DNA of 64,000 bases. Origin: Planctomycetota bacterium (GTDB lineage: Bacteria; Planctomycetota; UBA1135; UBA2386). Below are positions 17,210-24,847 of the stretch, in pieces. The notes beneath the pieces were generated by a model that was not told where the DNA came from, made no database searches, and was given only the letters and a program-made list of their open reading frames with translations. The stretch lies in contig JAEUHR010000044.1 of assembly GCA_016794425.1 (NCBI GenBank), positions 1 through 64,000 of the forward strand, written 5' to 3'. Positions within the stretch are counted from its first letter, which is position 1. Each line of letters opens with the position of its first letter. The position numbers and the translations under genes are program-made.

Positions 17210-17229
17210 CCTCGGGGGAAGCCCCGAGG
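17210..17229 (-). other. Perfect 8-bp hairpin over the glycosyltransferase ribosome-binding site
   Basis: In mRNA sense, CCTCGGGG, loop CTTC, CCCCGAGG. The 3' arm contains the GAGG that would serve as Shine-Dalgarno for the ATG at 17203. It could gate translation or mark the end of the upstream CZB transcript. There is no T-tract. Confidence 0.45.
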
Positions 17230-17270
17230 TCATCGGCGCCCACGATCGGCGACTTGAGGGCCGGGACGGC

Positions 17271-17633
17271 TCAGCCCTTGCGCTTCCACTCACCGAGCTT
17301 CTGCACCAGCTCGGTCGAGATCCGGGCGTAGTCGCCCTGCAGCAGGCTGCGCGCTTCCTCCTTCTTGCCGCCGACCGCGAGGCGCAGGATCCGCGCCGCC
17401 TCCTTGTGGAACCGCGCGTGCAGGTCCTTCACCTGCGTGAACTCGGGCCCGCCGCGCGACTCGGCACCGAGTCCCGTGTAGAGCCACTTGCCGAACTCAC
17501 AGCGGTGGTCCGGCTCGACGTTCGCCGGGTCGTACTCGCTGTTGCCGTTGGCGATGGCGGCGATCAGACGGCCCTTCCACAGCGCGTGCGCGCCGATCGC
17601 AGCCGTGATCTGGTCCTTCAGGGTCGTGGTCAT
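17271..17633 (-). CDS. Stand-alone CZB (chemoreceptor zinc-binding) domain protein
   Basis: A 120-residue protein that is almost wholly a CZB domain. The pattern His16 (AHALWKG), Cys45 (CEFGKW), His72 and His76 (HARFH) matches the signature H...CxFGxW...HxxxH that binds zinc with three His and one Cys. CZB domains usually sit at the ends of chemoreceptors and diguanylate cyclases and sense zinc or the bleach oxidant HOCl. Here there is no attached output domain and no membrane helix. The ATG at 17633 is chosen over 17651 because it gives the usual short N-terminus (MTTTLKDQI). It lies between a DUF3754 gene and a glycosyltransferase on the same strand. Its partner is unknown. Confidence 0.8.
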   Translation of the reverse strand: MTTTLKDQITAAIGAHALWKGRLIAAIANGNSEYDPANVEPDHRCEFGKWLYTGLGAESRGGPEFTQVKDLHARFHKEAARILRLAVGGKKEEARSLLQGDYARISTELVQKLGEWKRKG

Positions 17634-17702
17634 GGCGCGCGCAATCGGCACGGCCGCACTGCGGCTGCATACGAACTTCTGCGCAGGTGCTGGCGCCGAC
17701 GG

Positions 17703-18947
17703 TCAGCCGCCGGCGCCGAAGTAGCCGTCCCAACGGCGGTCCAGCTCCTGCGGCGCCGCTGCCAGCGGCAGCGCGCTGAACGTCTCGCCGGCGCGCTGCG
17801 CGAGGCCGAGCCGCACCAGCTTCTGCACGGCGTCGCCGACTTCGAAGTCGACCGCGCGGCCGCAGCGCTGCTGCAGCCAGGCTTCGGCGGCGCGGTCCAG
17901 CGCGGCCTGGCTCTGCGGCCCGCCGGTGTGCAGCAGCCAGAAGGCGAGCAGCGCTTCCTTGCCGTCCTCCTCCTCGGCATCGTCGACGAGCCGATGCAGC
18001 ACGCCGCGGTTGCTGTCGAGGTTCTTGAAGTAGAGGTTCTCGGTCAGGGCCTGCAGGAAGCGGATCTTGCGGCTCTTGAAGCGGGTCCACTGCTTCCAGA
18101 CGAACGCGCCCAGCGTGCCGACCCCGACCACCAGCGCGACCAGCGCGGTCTGGTCCAGCACGACCGCCTCGTCGCGCAGGCCGAGCCAGAACGCGAACAG
18201 CGAGCCGAGCAGCAGCAGCGTGCCGAGCAGCTTGGTCGCCAGCACGACGACGCCGCCGACCGCGGCCGGTACGCCGAGCAGCAGCATGTCGATCGGCTTC
18301 ATGCGCACCTCGGTGTTCGGGAACAGCATCTCGAGGTCGGCCGCGGGCACGTTGCGGAACAACTTCAGCACCGTCGTGTCGGGCACGAACGGCAGCTCGC
18401 GGCGGCCCTTGGCGTCGAACCAGGCGCGGTCGCGGAAGCGCACCAGCAGCGCGACGCGGTCGTAGTTGACGAACCGCAGTTCGCGGCGCGAGAGGCCGAA
18501 CCAGGTGCGCAGCGTCACGGTGCGCTCGTCGTGGCCGCGGCGGAACAGCACCAGATCGGCGAAGTCGTCGAAGTCGACCGCCAGCCGGACGCGGAACAGC
18601 GATTCGCCGCGCAGCGACGCCAGCAGCGTCGCCGGCGCCACTTCCTCGTAGTTCGCCGCGCGCAGCAGCGCGCGCAGGCCGGCGACGAGGTCCTGCCGGC
18701 AGCGCTGCAGGTCGGCGGCCGCTGGCGGCAGCAGCGGCACCGTGTCGCGGTCGGGATCGAACGGCGCGTAGCAGCGCTTCAGCTGCTCGAGCTGCGCGTG
18801 GAACTCGAAGTGCAGCACGCTGGCCAGGAGGCGCGCCAGCTGCGCGAACGCCGGGCGGTCGGCCGGCGCGAGCCGCGGATCGTCCAGCAGCGCCGCGACC
18901 AGGTCCTGCTGCGACAGCGGCAGGAAGCGCTCGCGGCGAGCGGGCAT
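17703..18947 (-). CDS. DUF3754 family membrane protein
   Basis: Function unknown. The 414-residue protein matches the DUF3754/TMEM143-like family by its central segment DTTVLKLFRNVPAADLEMLFPNTEVRMKP, followed by two membrane helices (about residues 225-250 and 260-285). The N-terminal 200 residues are predicted cytosolic and include ELRFVNYDRVALLVRF. The C-terminal 130 residues are soluble and helical, with acidic DDAEEEDGKE. The start ATG shares a base with the upstream DUF1569 stop (TGATG), so the two are translationally coupled. The operon context with a molybdopterin enzyme does not reveal a role. Confidence 0.65.
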   Translation of the reverse strand: MPARRERFLPLSQQDLVAALLDDPRLAPADRPAFAQLARLLASVLHFEFHAQLEQLKRCYAPFDPDRDTVPLLPPAAADLQRCRQDLVAGLRALLRAANYEEVAPATLLASLRGESLFRVRLAVDFDDFADLVLFRRGHDERTVTLRTWFGLSRRELRFVNYDRVALLVRFRDRAWFDAKGRRELPFVPDTTVLKLFRNVPAADLEMLFPNTEVRMKPIDMLLLGVPAAVGGVVVLATKLLGTLLLLGSLFAFWLGLRDEAVVLDQTALVALVVGVGTLGAFVWKQWTRFKSRKIRFLQALTENLYFKNLDSNRGVLHRLVDDAEEEDGKEALLAFWLLHTGGPQSQAALDRAAEAWLQQRCGRAVDFEVGDAVQKLVRLGLAQRAGETFSALPLAAAPQELDRRWDGYFGAGG

Positions 18948-19411
18948 CAGGCCCCGAACTGGCGCAGGTGGTGGTCCAGGTGCCGCCACTGCAGCGCCTG
19001 CCACTCGTCGGCGGTCAGCGGGCCGAAGAACGGGTGCGGGGCCTGAGTCAGGGCCGCGGGGCCGCCGCGGCCGAAGCGCTCGACCAGCGTGCGCAACGCC
19101 GCGTGTTCGCGCGCGAACTGGCGCACGTCGGCGATCCGGAACTCGGGCGCCGTCGGCATGCCCTGCGGCCAAGGCTTCGGCGCCAACAGCTTGCGTTTGG
19201 CCAGGCGGCCGAACAGGACGCCGACCAGCGAGCGCTTCAGCGGCAGTTCGCCGAGTGCGACCCGCAGCGGCTGCTGGCAGTGCGCCAGCATCTGCGGCAG
19301 GTCCATCTTGCCCCAGCGGCGCGGACTGTCGGGCCGCAGCGCGTCGACCCGCGCCAGCATCGTGGCCAGGCCCGCCGCGGTGAACAGCGACTCGTGCGGG
19401 CCGGAGCTCAC
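18947..19411 (-). CDS. DUF1569 family (DinB-like four-helix) protein
   Basis: A 154-residue cytosolic protein. RRWGKMDLPQMLAHCQQPLRVALGE, APEFRIADVRQFAREHAAL and a C-terminal WRHLDHHLRQF are the features of DUF1569, a branch of the DinB-like fold with conserved His residues (AHC near 44, HLDHHLRQF at the end) that may bind a metal. No enzymatic role is established for the family. The GTG start at 19411 shares GTGA with the stop of the upstream molybdopterin oxidoreductase, and its own stop overlaps the DUF3754 start, so it is the middle gene of a tightly coupled trio. Confidence 0.75.
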   Translation of the reverse strand: MSSGPHESLFTAAGLATMLARVDALRPDSPRRWGKMDLPQMLAHCQQPLRVALGELPLKRSLVGVLFGRLAKRKLLAPKPWPQGMPTAPEFRIADVRQFAREHAALRTLVERFGRGGPAALTQAPHPFFGPLTADEWQALQWRHLDHHLRQFGA

Positions 19412-22173
19412 AGGCGGAACGCTCCGTCGGTCGGCCGGCAGACGCGCTTCAGGTGCAGCGGGCGCCGCAACCGGCCCGGTCCGAAGCGGTCGGCCGGCCG
19501 CGTCTTGGCCAGCCACTCCTCGAACACCTGCTGCGACAGCGCGGTGTCGACGTAGACGTCGCCGTAGCGGTCGCCGGCCTCGGCCGGCGTGACGCGGACG
19601 CGCTGGTGCCAGCAGTGCATGCCGCTGACCGGATCGGGCTGCACCGGGAACGTCATGTTCTGGTGCACGCCGCCGCTGGACCACCAGACCTTCTCGCTGT
19701 CCTTGTCGCTGCTCGCGAACGCGCCCGTCGGCTTCGTGCGCCGCATCAGCCAGGCGGTCGGCGTGACCTTGCGCAGGTCGACGTCGTGCAGCTGCCAGTG
19801 GTTGCCCGACACCTGGTCGCCCTGCACGGTCCAACGGCCCATGTGGTGGCTGCAGGCGACCACGCCGGGCCGCACACCTTCGGTGACCCAGACCGCGTTG
19901 ACGTAGTAGCCGATCCGTGTCGCGACGCGCACCAGGTCGCCCATCGCGATGCCGAGCCGCGCGGCGTCCTGCGGGTGCATCCAGACCGGGTTCGTGTTCG
20001 ACAGCTCGGTCAGCCACTTGCTGTTGGCCGAGCGCGTGTGGATCAGCGTCGGCAGGCGGAACGTGGCGACCAGCACCATCTCGCCGGCGGTGCGATCGAG
20101 GCGCGCTTCGTCGACGTGGCTGTGCACGTAGACCGGCGCGGCGAGTTCGGGCCAGCCCCAGTCGACCATCGTCTGCGAGTGCAGCTCGAGCTTCTTCGAC
20201 GGCGTCGGGAAGCCGGTGCGCGCCTTGCCGCCGGCCCAGACGCCGGCGACCTTGCCGTCCTTGGTGACGACGCCGCGCGCGGCGTCGACCTCGAAGTCGC
20301 CGGCCAGTTCGGTCTCGTGGGTGCGGTAGACGCGGTCCTGCACCAGGAAGCAGCCGTGCCGCTGCATGTACTCGAGCGGCGACAGCCCCTGCTGCGCGGC
20401 GGCCTCGGGCAGGCCGGGCACGCTGTGCTCGAAGATCCAGCGGTAGTACTCGGTGACGGTGACCCGTTCGCCGGGCCGGTACGGCGATTCGAAGTGCTGC
20501 CGGATGCCGAGCGAACCGTCGGGGTCGACCTGCCACGACAGCGCGATCCAGAACTCGTCCTCCTCCCAGACCTGGCCCGGGTTGACCTCCCAGGTCCACG
20601 TCACCTGCCGGCCCTGCCGTTCGGCCAGCACGCGGTGCACCGGCTGGCGGAAGCCGATCCACGTCGCCGCGTGGGTCTCCTGCGACATCAGGTCGTGGCG
20701 CTCGGTCGCGTGGCCCATCGGCAGCACGAAGTCGGCCCAGCGCGCGGTCTCGTTCCAGGTCGGCGACAGCATCACGTGGCAACCGACCGCCTGCTCGTCG
20801 GCCAGCATCTCGATCCACATCGCGCCGTCCGGATTGGTCCAGACCGGGTTGTAGACGCGCGCGAAGTAGGTGTCGATGCGGCCGCGGCCGCTCTTGACCA
20901 GGTGCGGCAGCAGGAAACTCAGTTCGTGGTGCGCCAGCGGCCACTCGCGCGGGTAGAGCAGTTCGCTCCAGACGTCCTGCGGCCGCGGGGCCGAGAACGG
21001 CTTCGGCACGAACTTGTTGGTGGCGGAGCCGGCGGTGCCGCCGATGGTGCCGACGGCGCCGACCAGCACCGACACGAACTGCAGGTTGCGCGCGACGGCC
21101 CAGCCGCCCTCGTTGCCGGCGGCGGTGTTGCGCCACACGTGCGACGCGAAGCGGCTCGCCGCCTGGCCGATCTCGCGGCCCACCTGTTCGACGGTCGCCG
21201 CGTCGAGGCCGCAGACCTCGGCGGTGCGCTGCGGCGTCGCGAACGCGTAGTCGGCGGCCAGGTCGCGGCGGAACGCGGCGAAGTCGGCGTCGGCGCGGCC
21301 CTTGGCGCGCTGGTAGGCACGCCAGTCGACCCAGTCGTGCACGAACTGCCAGTCGACCAGGTCGTCCCGCAGCAGCACGTGCGCGAAGCCGAGCAGCATC
21401 ATCGCCTCGGTGCCCGGCCGCGGCGCGAGCCAGTAGTCGGCCATGCTGGCGGTGTTCGACAGCCGGATGTCGCAGACGGCGAGTTTGCCGCCCTTCATCT
21501 TGCCGTCGATGATGCGCTGCGCGTGCGGGTTGAAGTAGTGGCCGGTCTCGAGGTGGCTCGAGATCAGCAGCGTGAACTTCGCGTGTTCGTAGTCCGGCGA
21601 CGGCCGGTCGTAGCCGCTCCACAGCGTGTAGCCGAGCCGCGCCGCGGCGCTGCAGACGTTGGTGTGCGAGTTGTGGCCGTCGACGCCCCAGGCCTGCAGC
21701 ACGCGCTCGACGTAGCCGTCGTGGCCGGGCCGGCCGACGTGGTACATCACCTCGGTCTTGCGCCCCTCGACGATCGCGCGGCGGATCCGCGCGCCGAGCG
21801 TCTGCAGCACCTCGTCCCATGTCACACGCTCGAAGCGGCCGCTGCCGCGCGGACCGACGCGCTTCAGCGGGTAGAGGATGCGTTCGGGGTCGTGGACCTG
21901 GTTGATCGTCGCCGGGCCCTTGGCGCAGTTGCGGCCGCGCGAACCCGGGTGGAACGGATTGCCCTCGACCTTGCGGATCTTGCCGTCCTGCTGGTCGACG
22001 TAGGCGACCAGGCCGCACGCCGCCTCGCAGTTGAAGCAGATCGTCGGCACCAGCGAGTAGCGGCGTTCGACGCGGCGCGGCCACGCCTTCGCGTCGAGTT
22101 CGCGCCAGTCGTCCCAGCGCTCGGGCGGCGGGAAGTTCTCGAGCGGGGTCGTGCGCAGCGTGCTGTGGTCCAT
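19408..22173 (-). CDS. Molybdopterin-dependent oxidoreductase catalytic subunit
   Basis: A 921-residue enzyme of the DMSO-reductase superfamily. The N-terminal [4Fe-4S] site is Cys46-x2-Cys49-x3-Cys53-x29-Cys83, followed by KGPATINQVHDPERILYPLKR. Cys174 in NVCSAAARLGY is at the position of the molybdenum or tungsten ligand, as in Nap/Psr-type enzymes. The C-terminal cofactor domain has NPVWMHPQDAARLGIAMGDLVRV. There is no Tat signal, so it is probably cytosolic. No iron-sulfur or membrane-anchor subunit lies beside it; instead it is coupled to DUF1569 and DUF3754 genes. The substrate cannot be told from the sequence. TATCGT lies 11 bases before the ATG. Confidence 0.88.
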   Translation of the reverse strand: MDHSTLRTTPLENFPPPERWDDWRELDAKAWPRRVERRYSLVPTICFNCEAACGLVAYVDQQDGKIRKVEGNPFHPGSRGRNCAKGPATINQVHDPERILYPLKRVGPRGSGRFERVTWDEVLQTLGARIRRAIVEGRKTEVMYHVGRPGHDGYVERVLQAWGVDGHNSHTNVCSAAARLGYTLWSGYDRPSPDYEHAKFTLLISSHLETGHYFNPHAQRIIDGKMKGGKLAVCDIRLSNTASMADYWLAPRPGTEAMMLLGFAHVLLRDDLVDWQFVHDWVDWRAYQRAKGRADADFAAFRRDLAADYAFATPQRTAEVCGLDAATVEQVGREIGQAASRFASHVWRNTAAGNEGGWAVARNLQFVSVLVGAVGTIGGTAGSATNKFVPKPFSAPRPQDVWSELLYPREWPLAHHELSFLLPHLVKSGRGRIDTYFARVYNPVWTNPDGAMWIEMLADEQAVGCHVMLSPTWNETARWADFVLPMGHATERHDLMSQETHAATWIGFRQPVHRVLAERQGRQVTWTWEVNPGQVWEEDEFWIALSWQVDPDGSLGIRQHFESPYRPGERVTVTEYYRWIFEHSVPGLPEAAAQQGLSPLEYMQRHGCFLVQDRVYRTHETELAGDFEVDAARGVVTKDGKVAGVWAGGKARTGFPTPSKKLELHSQTMVDWGWPELAAPVYVHSHVDEARLDRTAGEMVLVATFRLPTLIHTRSANSKWLTELSNTNPVWMHPQDAARLGIAMGDLVRVATRIGYYVNAVWVTEGVRPGVVACSHHMGRWTVQGDQVSGNHWQLHDVDLRKVTPTAWLMRRTKPTGAFASSDKDSEKVWWSSGGVHQNMTFPVQPDPVSGMHCWHQRVRVTPAEAGDRYGDVYVDTALSQQVFEEWLAKTRPADRFGPGRLRRPLHLKRVCRPTDGAFRL

Positions 22174-22184
22174 CGCGGCCGGCG

Positions 22185-22190
22185 ACGATA
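22185..22190 (-). promoter_or_regulatory. Candidate -10 element for a leaderless molybdopterin-enzyme mRNA
   Basis: On the minus strand TATCGT lies 11 bases before the ATG at 22173 with no Shine-Dalgarno in between. Confidence 0.45.
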
Positions 22191-22227
22191 GCCAGCGGCC
22201 GCGGGCAGGGCGAGCGCGCGACGCCGG

Positions 22228-22695
22228 TCAGAGCCCGTGGCGCAGGGCCATGTGCGCCTGCAGCCGCTCGTAGGCGCTCTGCTGGCGGTCGACGAACAGC
22301 TTCTGCAGCGCCTTCAGCACGTCGCCGCGCGAGACGATGCCGCGCAGGCGCCGCTCCGCGTCGACCACCGGCAGGCGCCGGATCGGGTGGTCGCGGAAGC
22401 ACGACGCGACCTCGTACAGATCGGTCTGCGGCGCGACGACGCAGAACTCGCGGCGCATGTGCTGGGCGACGCTGCCGGGCGGTTCGTCCTCGTAGTGTGC
22501 GGCGGCGATCGCGGTCAGCGCGTCGCGTTCGCTGAACACACCGACCAGGCGTCCGTCCTCCACGACCGGCGCACCGGAGAAGCCCCGCTGCAGCAGTTCC
22601 CGCACGGCATCGAAGACCTGGGTGTCGGGGCGGAGCACGAAGACAGTCCGTTGCATGACGTGCCCTGCCGTGAGCACGGTTCGGTTCGTGTCCAT
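22228..22695 (-). CDS. CBS-domain pair protein
   Basis: A 155-residue protein made of two CBS motifs (about 14-70 and 80-135), which together form a Bateman module that binds adenosine nucleotides. Motif 1 has AVRELLQRGFSGAPVVEDGRLVGVFSERDAL; motif 2 has CFRDHPIRRLPVVDAERRLRGIVSRGDVL. There is no attached enzyme domain, so it probably regulates a partner protein by nucleotide binding. The ATG at 22695 starts just before the first motif and has TAACCT seven bases upstream; the longer open frame adds an unrelated extension. The neighbours do not show the target. Confidence 0.85.
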   Translation of the reverse strand: MDTNRTVLTAGHVMQRTVFVLRPDTQVFDAVRELLQRGFSGAPVVEDGRLVGVFSERDALTAIAAAHYEDEPPGSVAQHMRREFCVVAPQTDLYEVASCFRDHPIRRLPVVDAERRLRGIVSRGDVLKALQKLFVDRQQSAYERLQAHMALRHGL

Positions 22696-22702
22696 GCCCG
22701 GC

Positions 22703-22708
22703 AGGTTA
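22703..22708 (-). promoter_or_regulatory. Candidate -10 element for a leaderless CBS-protein mRNA
   Basis: Minus-strand TAACCT ends seven bases before the ATG at 22695, with no Shine-Dalgarno. Confidence 0.5.
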
Positions 22709-22772
22709 CGCAAAACCGAGTCAGGGGGGCACCCCCGGCCAGAGCAGCGGGGACCGGCCCGTGCCACCGCGG

Positions 22773-22778
22773 TAAGGT
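22773..22778 (+). promoter_or_regulatory. Candidate -10 element for a leaderless S9 peptidase mRNA
   Basis: TAAGGT ends eight bases before the ATG at 22787. AAGGTG overlaps this box and could instead act as a weak Shine-Dalgarno, so this is the most ambiguous case of the set. Confidence 0.4.
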
Positions 22779-22786
22779 GCGCGCCG

Positions 22787-24847
22787 ATGTCCGTGCTCCA
22801 CTCGCCCTCCCTCGTGCTGGCGGCGCTGCTGTCGGCGGTCGCTACCGCCCAGTCCCCAGGTCTCAGCGTCGAGCAGGCGTTGGCCCTGCGTTCGTGCCTG
22901 CAACCGCGGCTCGGCCAGGACTTCGCCGTGTTCACGCAACTGGTGCCGCGGCCGTTCGCCGACGGGCCCGGCAGCGCCTACCAGCACCTCGGCCTGGTCG
23001 ACGGGCTCGGCCGCGCGGCGGCCGGCGAACGCACCGAGGTGCGGTGGCTGGTCGCCGGCACCGACAGCGCGCCGTCGCCGGCGGTGCGGCCCGACGCGCG
23101 CGAGGTGTCGTTCCTGCGCACCGGCGACGGCGGCGCGCAGCTCGTCGTGCTGCCGCTCGATGGCGGCCCGGCGCAGCCGTTCGCGGCGACGCCGCCGATC
23201 GTCGACTACCGCTGGCGGCCGGACGGCAAGGCGATCGCGTTCACGGCGCTGGACCCGCTGCCCGACGCGCGCGCGGCGGCGCGCGCGGCGGGGCTGCGGC
23301 CGATCGTCGTCGACGAGGACTGGCGCCACTTGTCGCTGTGGCTGTGCGAAGCCGGGGCGGCACCGCGCCGGCTGACCGAGGGCACGACGGTGTTCGCGTT
23401 CGAGTGGGCGCCGGACGGCACGCGGCTCGCGTGCGCGTGCGCGCCGCGCAACCTGGTCGACGACCGCTACATGTTCCAGCGGCTGCGGCTGTGCGACGCG
23501 GCGACCGGCGCGCTGACGAAGCTGGTCGACAACCCGGGCAAGCTCGGCCCGTTCGCGTGGAGTCCGGACGGCACGCGCATCGCGTACGTGTCGGCCGCCG
23601 ACCGCAACGACCCGCACGCCGGTACCCTGTTCGAGGTCGAGATCGCAACCGGCGCGGTGCAGCCGCTGACCTACGGCCTGCGCGGCATGGTCGAGGACGT
23701 GCGCACGGCGCCGGACGGCCTGCTGGTGCGCGAGAGCATCGGCGTGCGCACGCAGGTGTCGCTGCGCGCGCTGGCGAAGGACGACGCGTGGCTCCTGCAG
23801 CGGCAGGCACACGGCCTCGCGGTCACCGACGCGGTCAGCGACGGACGCCACGTCGTGTTCACGGCCAGCGCGGCCGCGCACCCGGCCGAACTGTTCGTCG
23901 CCACGGTGCGGCGCGCGCCGGGCCAGGAGACGACCGTCACCGACGTGCGGCGGCTGACCGACAGCAACCGCGAACTCGACGGCGTCGTGCTGGGCCGGCA
24001 GACGGTCGTGAAGTTCCGCGCCCGCGACGGCCTGCCGATCGAAGGCGTGCTGATCGAACCGGTCGGCCACGTGCCGGGCACGCGGGTGCCGTTCGTGATC
24101 GTCGTGCACGGCGGTCCCGAGGCGCACTTCAGCGACGGCTGGCTGACCAGCTACGGCAACTGGGGGCAGCTGCTGGCCGCGCGCGGCTACGCGTCGTGGT
24201 ATCCGAACTACCGCGCCTCGACCGGCTACGGCGTCGAGTTCTGCAAGCAGAACCACGGCGACCCGATGGGCCGGGAGTTCCTCGACCACCTGGACGCGAT
24301 CGCGCACTTCGACGCCGCGGGTCTGATCGATCCGCAGCGCGTCGGCATCGGCGGCGGCAGCTACGGCGGCTACACGGCGGCCTGGGCCGCGACGCGCCAC
24401 AGCGAGCACTTCGCGGCCGCGGTCAGCTTCGTGCCGTTCGTCGACCTGCGCACGAAGTGGCTGACCAGCGACATCCCGTACGAGTTCTACTACGTGCACT
24501 ACCAGGAACAGTGGCCCTGGCAGCAGCCGGGCCTGATGGCCGACCGCAGCCCGCTGACCTGGGCCGAGCGCTGCCGCACGCCGCTGCTGCTGCTCGGCGG
24601 CACCGAGGACCCGCGCGTGCATCCGAGCCAGCCGTTCCTGCTCTACCGCGCGGTGAAGTTCGCGACCGCCACGCCGGTGCGCTACGTGCAGTACCCGGGG
24701 GAGGGCCACGGCAACCGCACCAACGTCTACCAGTACGACTACGCGGCGCGGTCGCTGCAGTGGTTCGACCACTACCTGCGCGGCGACGGCGAGCGGCGCA
24801 CGCAGCCGCCGCCGGCGTTCGATCTGCCGCTGCCGGCGGCGCGCTAG
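22787..24847 (+). CDS. Secreted prolyl-oligopeptidase family (S9) serine peptidase
   Basis: Hydrolyses peptides, probably outside the cytoplasm. The 686-residue protein has a signal peptide (about 1-22, ending ATAQ), a seven-bladed propeller region with WSPDGTRIAYVS and WAPDGTRLACA repeats (about 90-390), and a C-terminal alpha/beta hydrolase. The catalytic residues are visible: Ser525 in GGGSYGGYTA, Asp608 in GGTEDPRV and His641 in GEGHGN. This places it in the S9C/dipeptidyl-peptidase-like branch. The start at 22787 puts the signal peptide at the N-terminus. Its stop TAG shares CTAG with the convergent repeat protein. Confidence 0.93.
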   Translation: MSVLHSPSLVLAALLSAVATAQSPGLSVEQALALRSCLQPRLGQDFAVFTQLVPRPFADGPGSAYQHLGLVDGLGRAAAGERTEVRWLVAGTDSAPSPAVRPDAREVSFLRTGDGGAQLVVLPLDGGPAQPFAATPPIVDYRWRPDGKAIAFTALDPLPDARAAARAAGLRPIVVDEDWRHLSLWLCEAGAAPRRLTEGTTVFAFEWAPDGTRLACACAPRNLVDDRYMFQRLRLCDAATGALTKLVDNPGKLGPFAWSPDGTRIAYVSAADRNDPHAGTLFEVEIATGAVQPLTYGLRGMVEDVRTAPDGLLVRESIGVRTQVSLRALAKDDAWLLQRQAHGLAVTDAVSDGRHVVFTASAAAHPAELFVATVRRAPGQETTVTDVRRLTDSNRELDGVVLGRQTVVKFRARDGLPIEGVLIEPVGHVPGTRVPFVIVVHGGPEAHFSDGWLTSYGNWGQLLAARGYASWYPNYRASTGYGVEFCKQNHGDPMGREFLDHLDAIAHFDAAGLIDPQRVGIGGGSYGGYTAAWAATRHSEHFAAAVSFVPFVDLRTKWLTSDIPYEFYYVHYQEQWPWQQPGLMADRSPLTWAERCRTPLLLLGGTEDPRVHPSQPFLLYRAVKFATATPVRYVQYPGEGHGNRTNVYQYDYAARSLQWFDHYLRGDGERRTQPPPAFDLPLPAAR

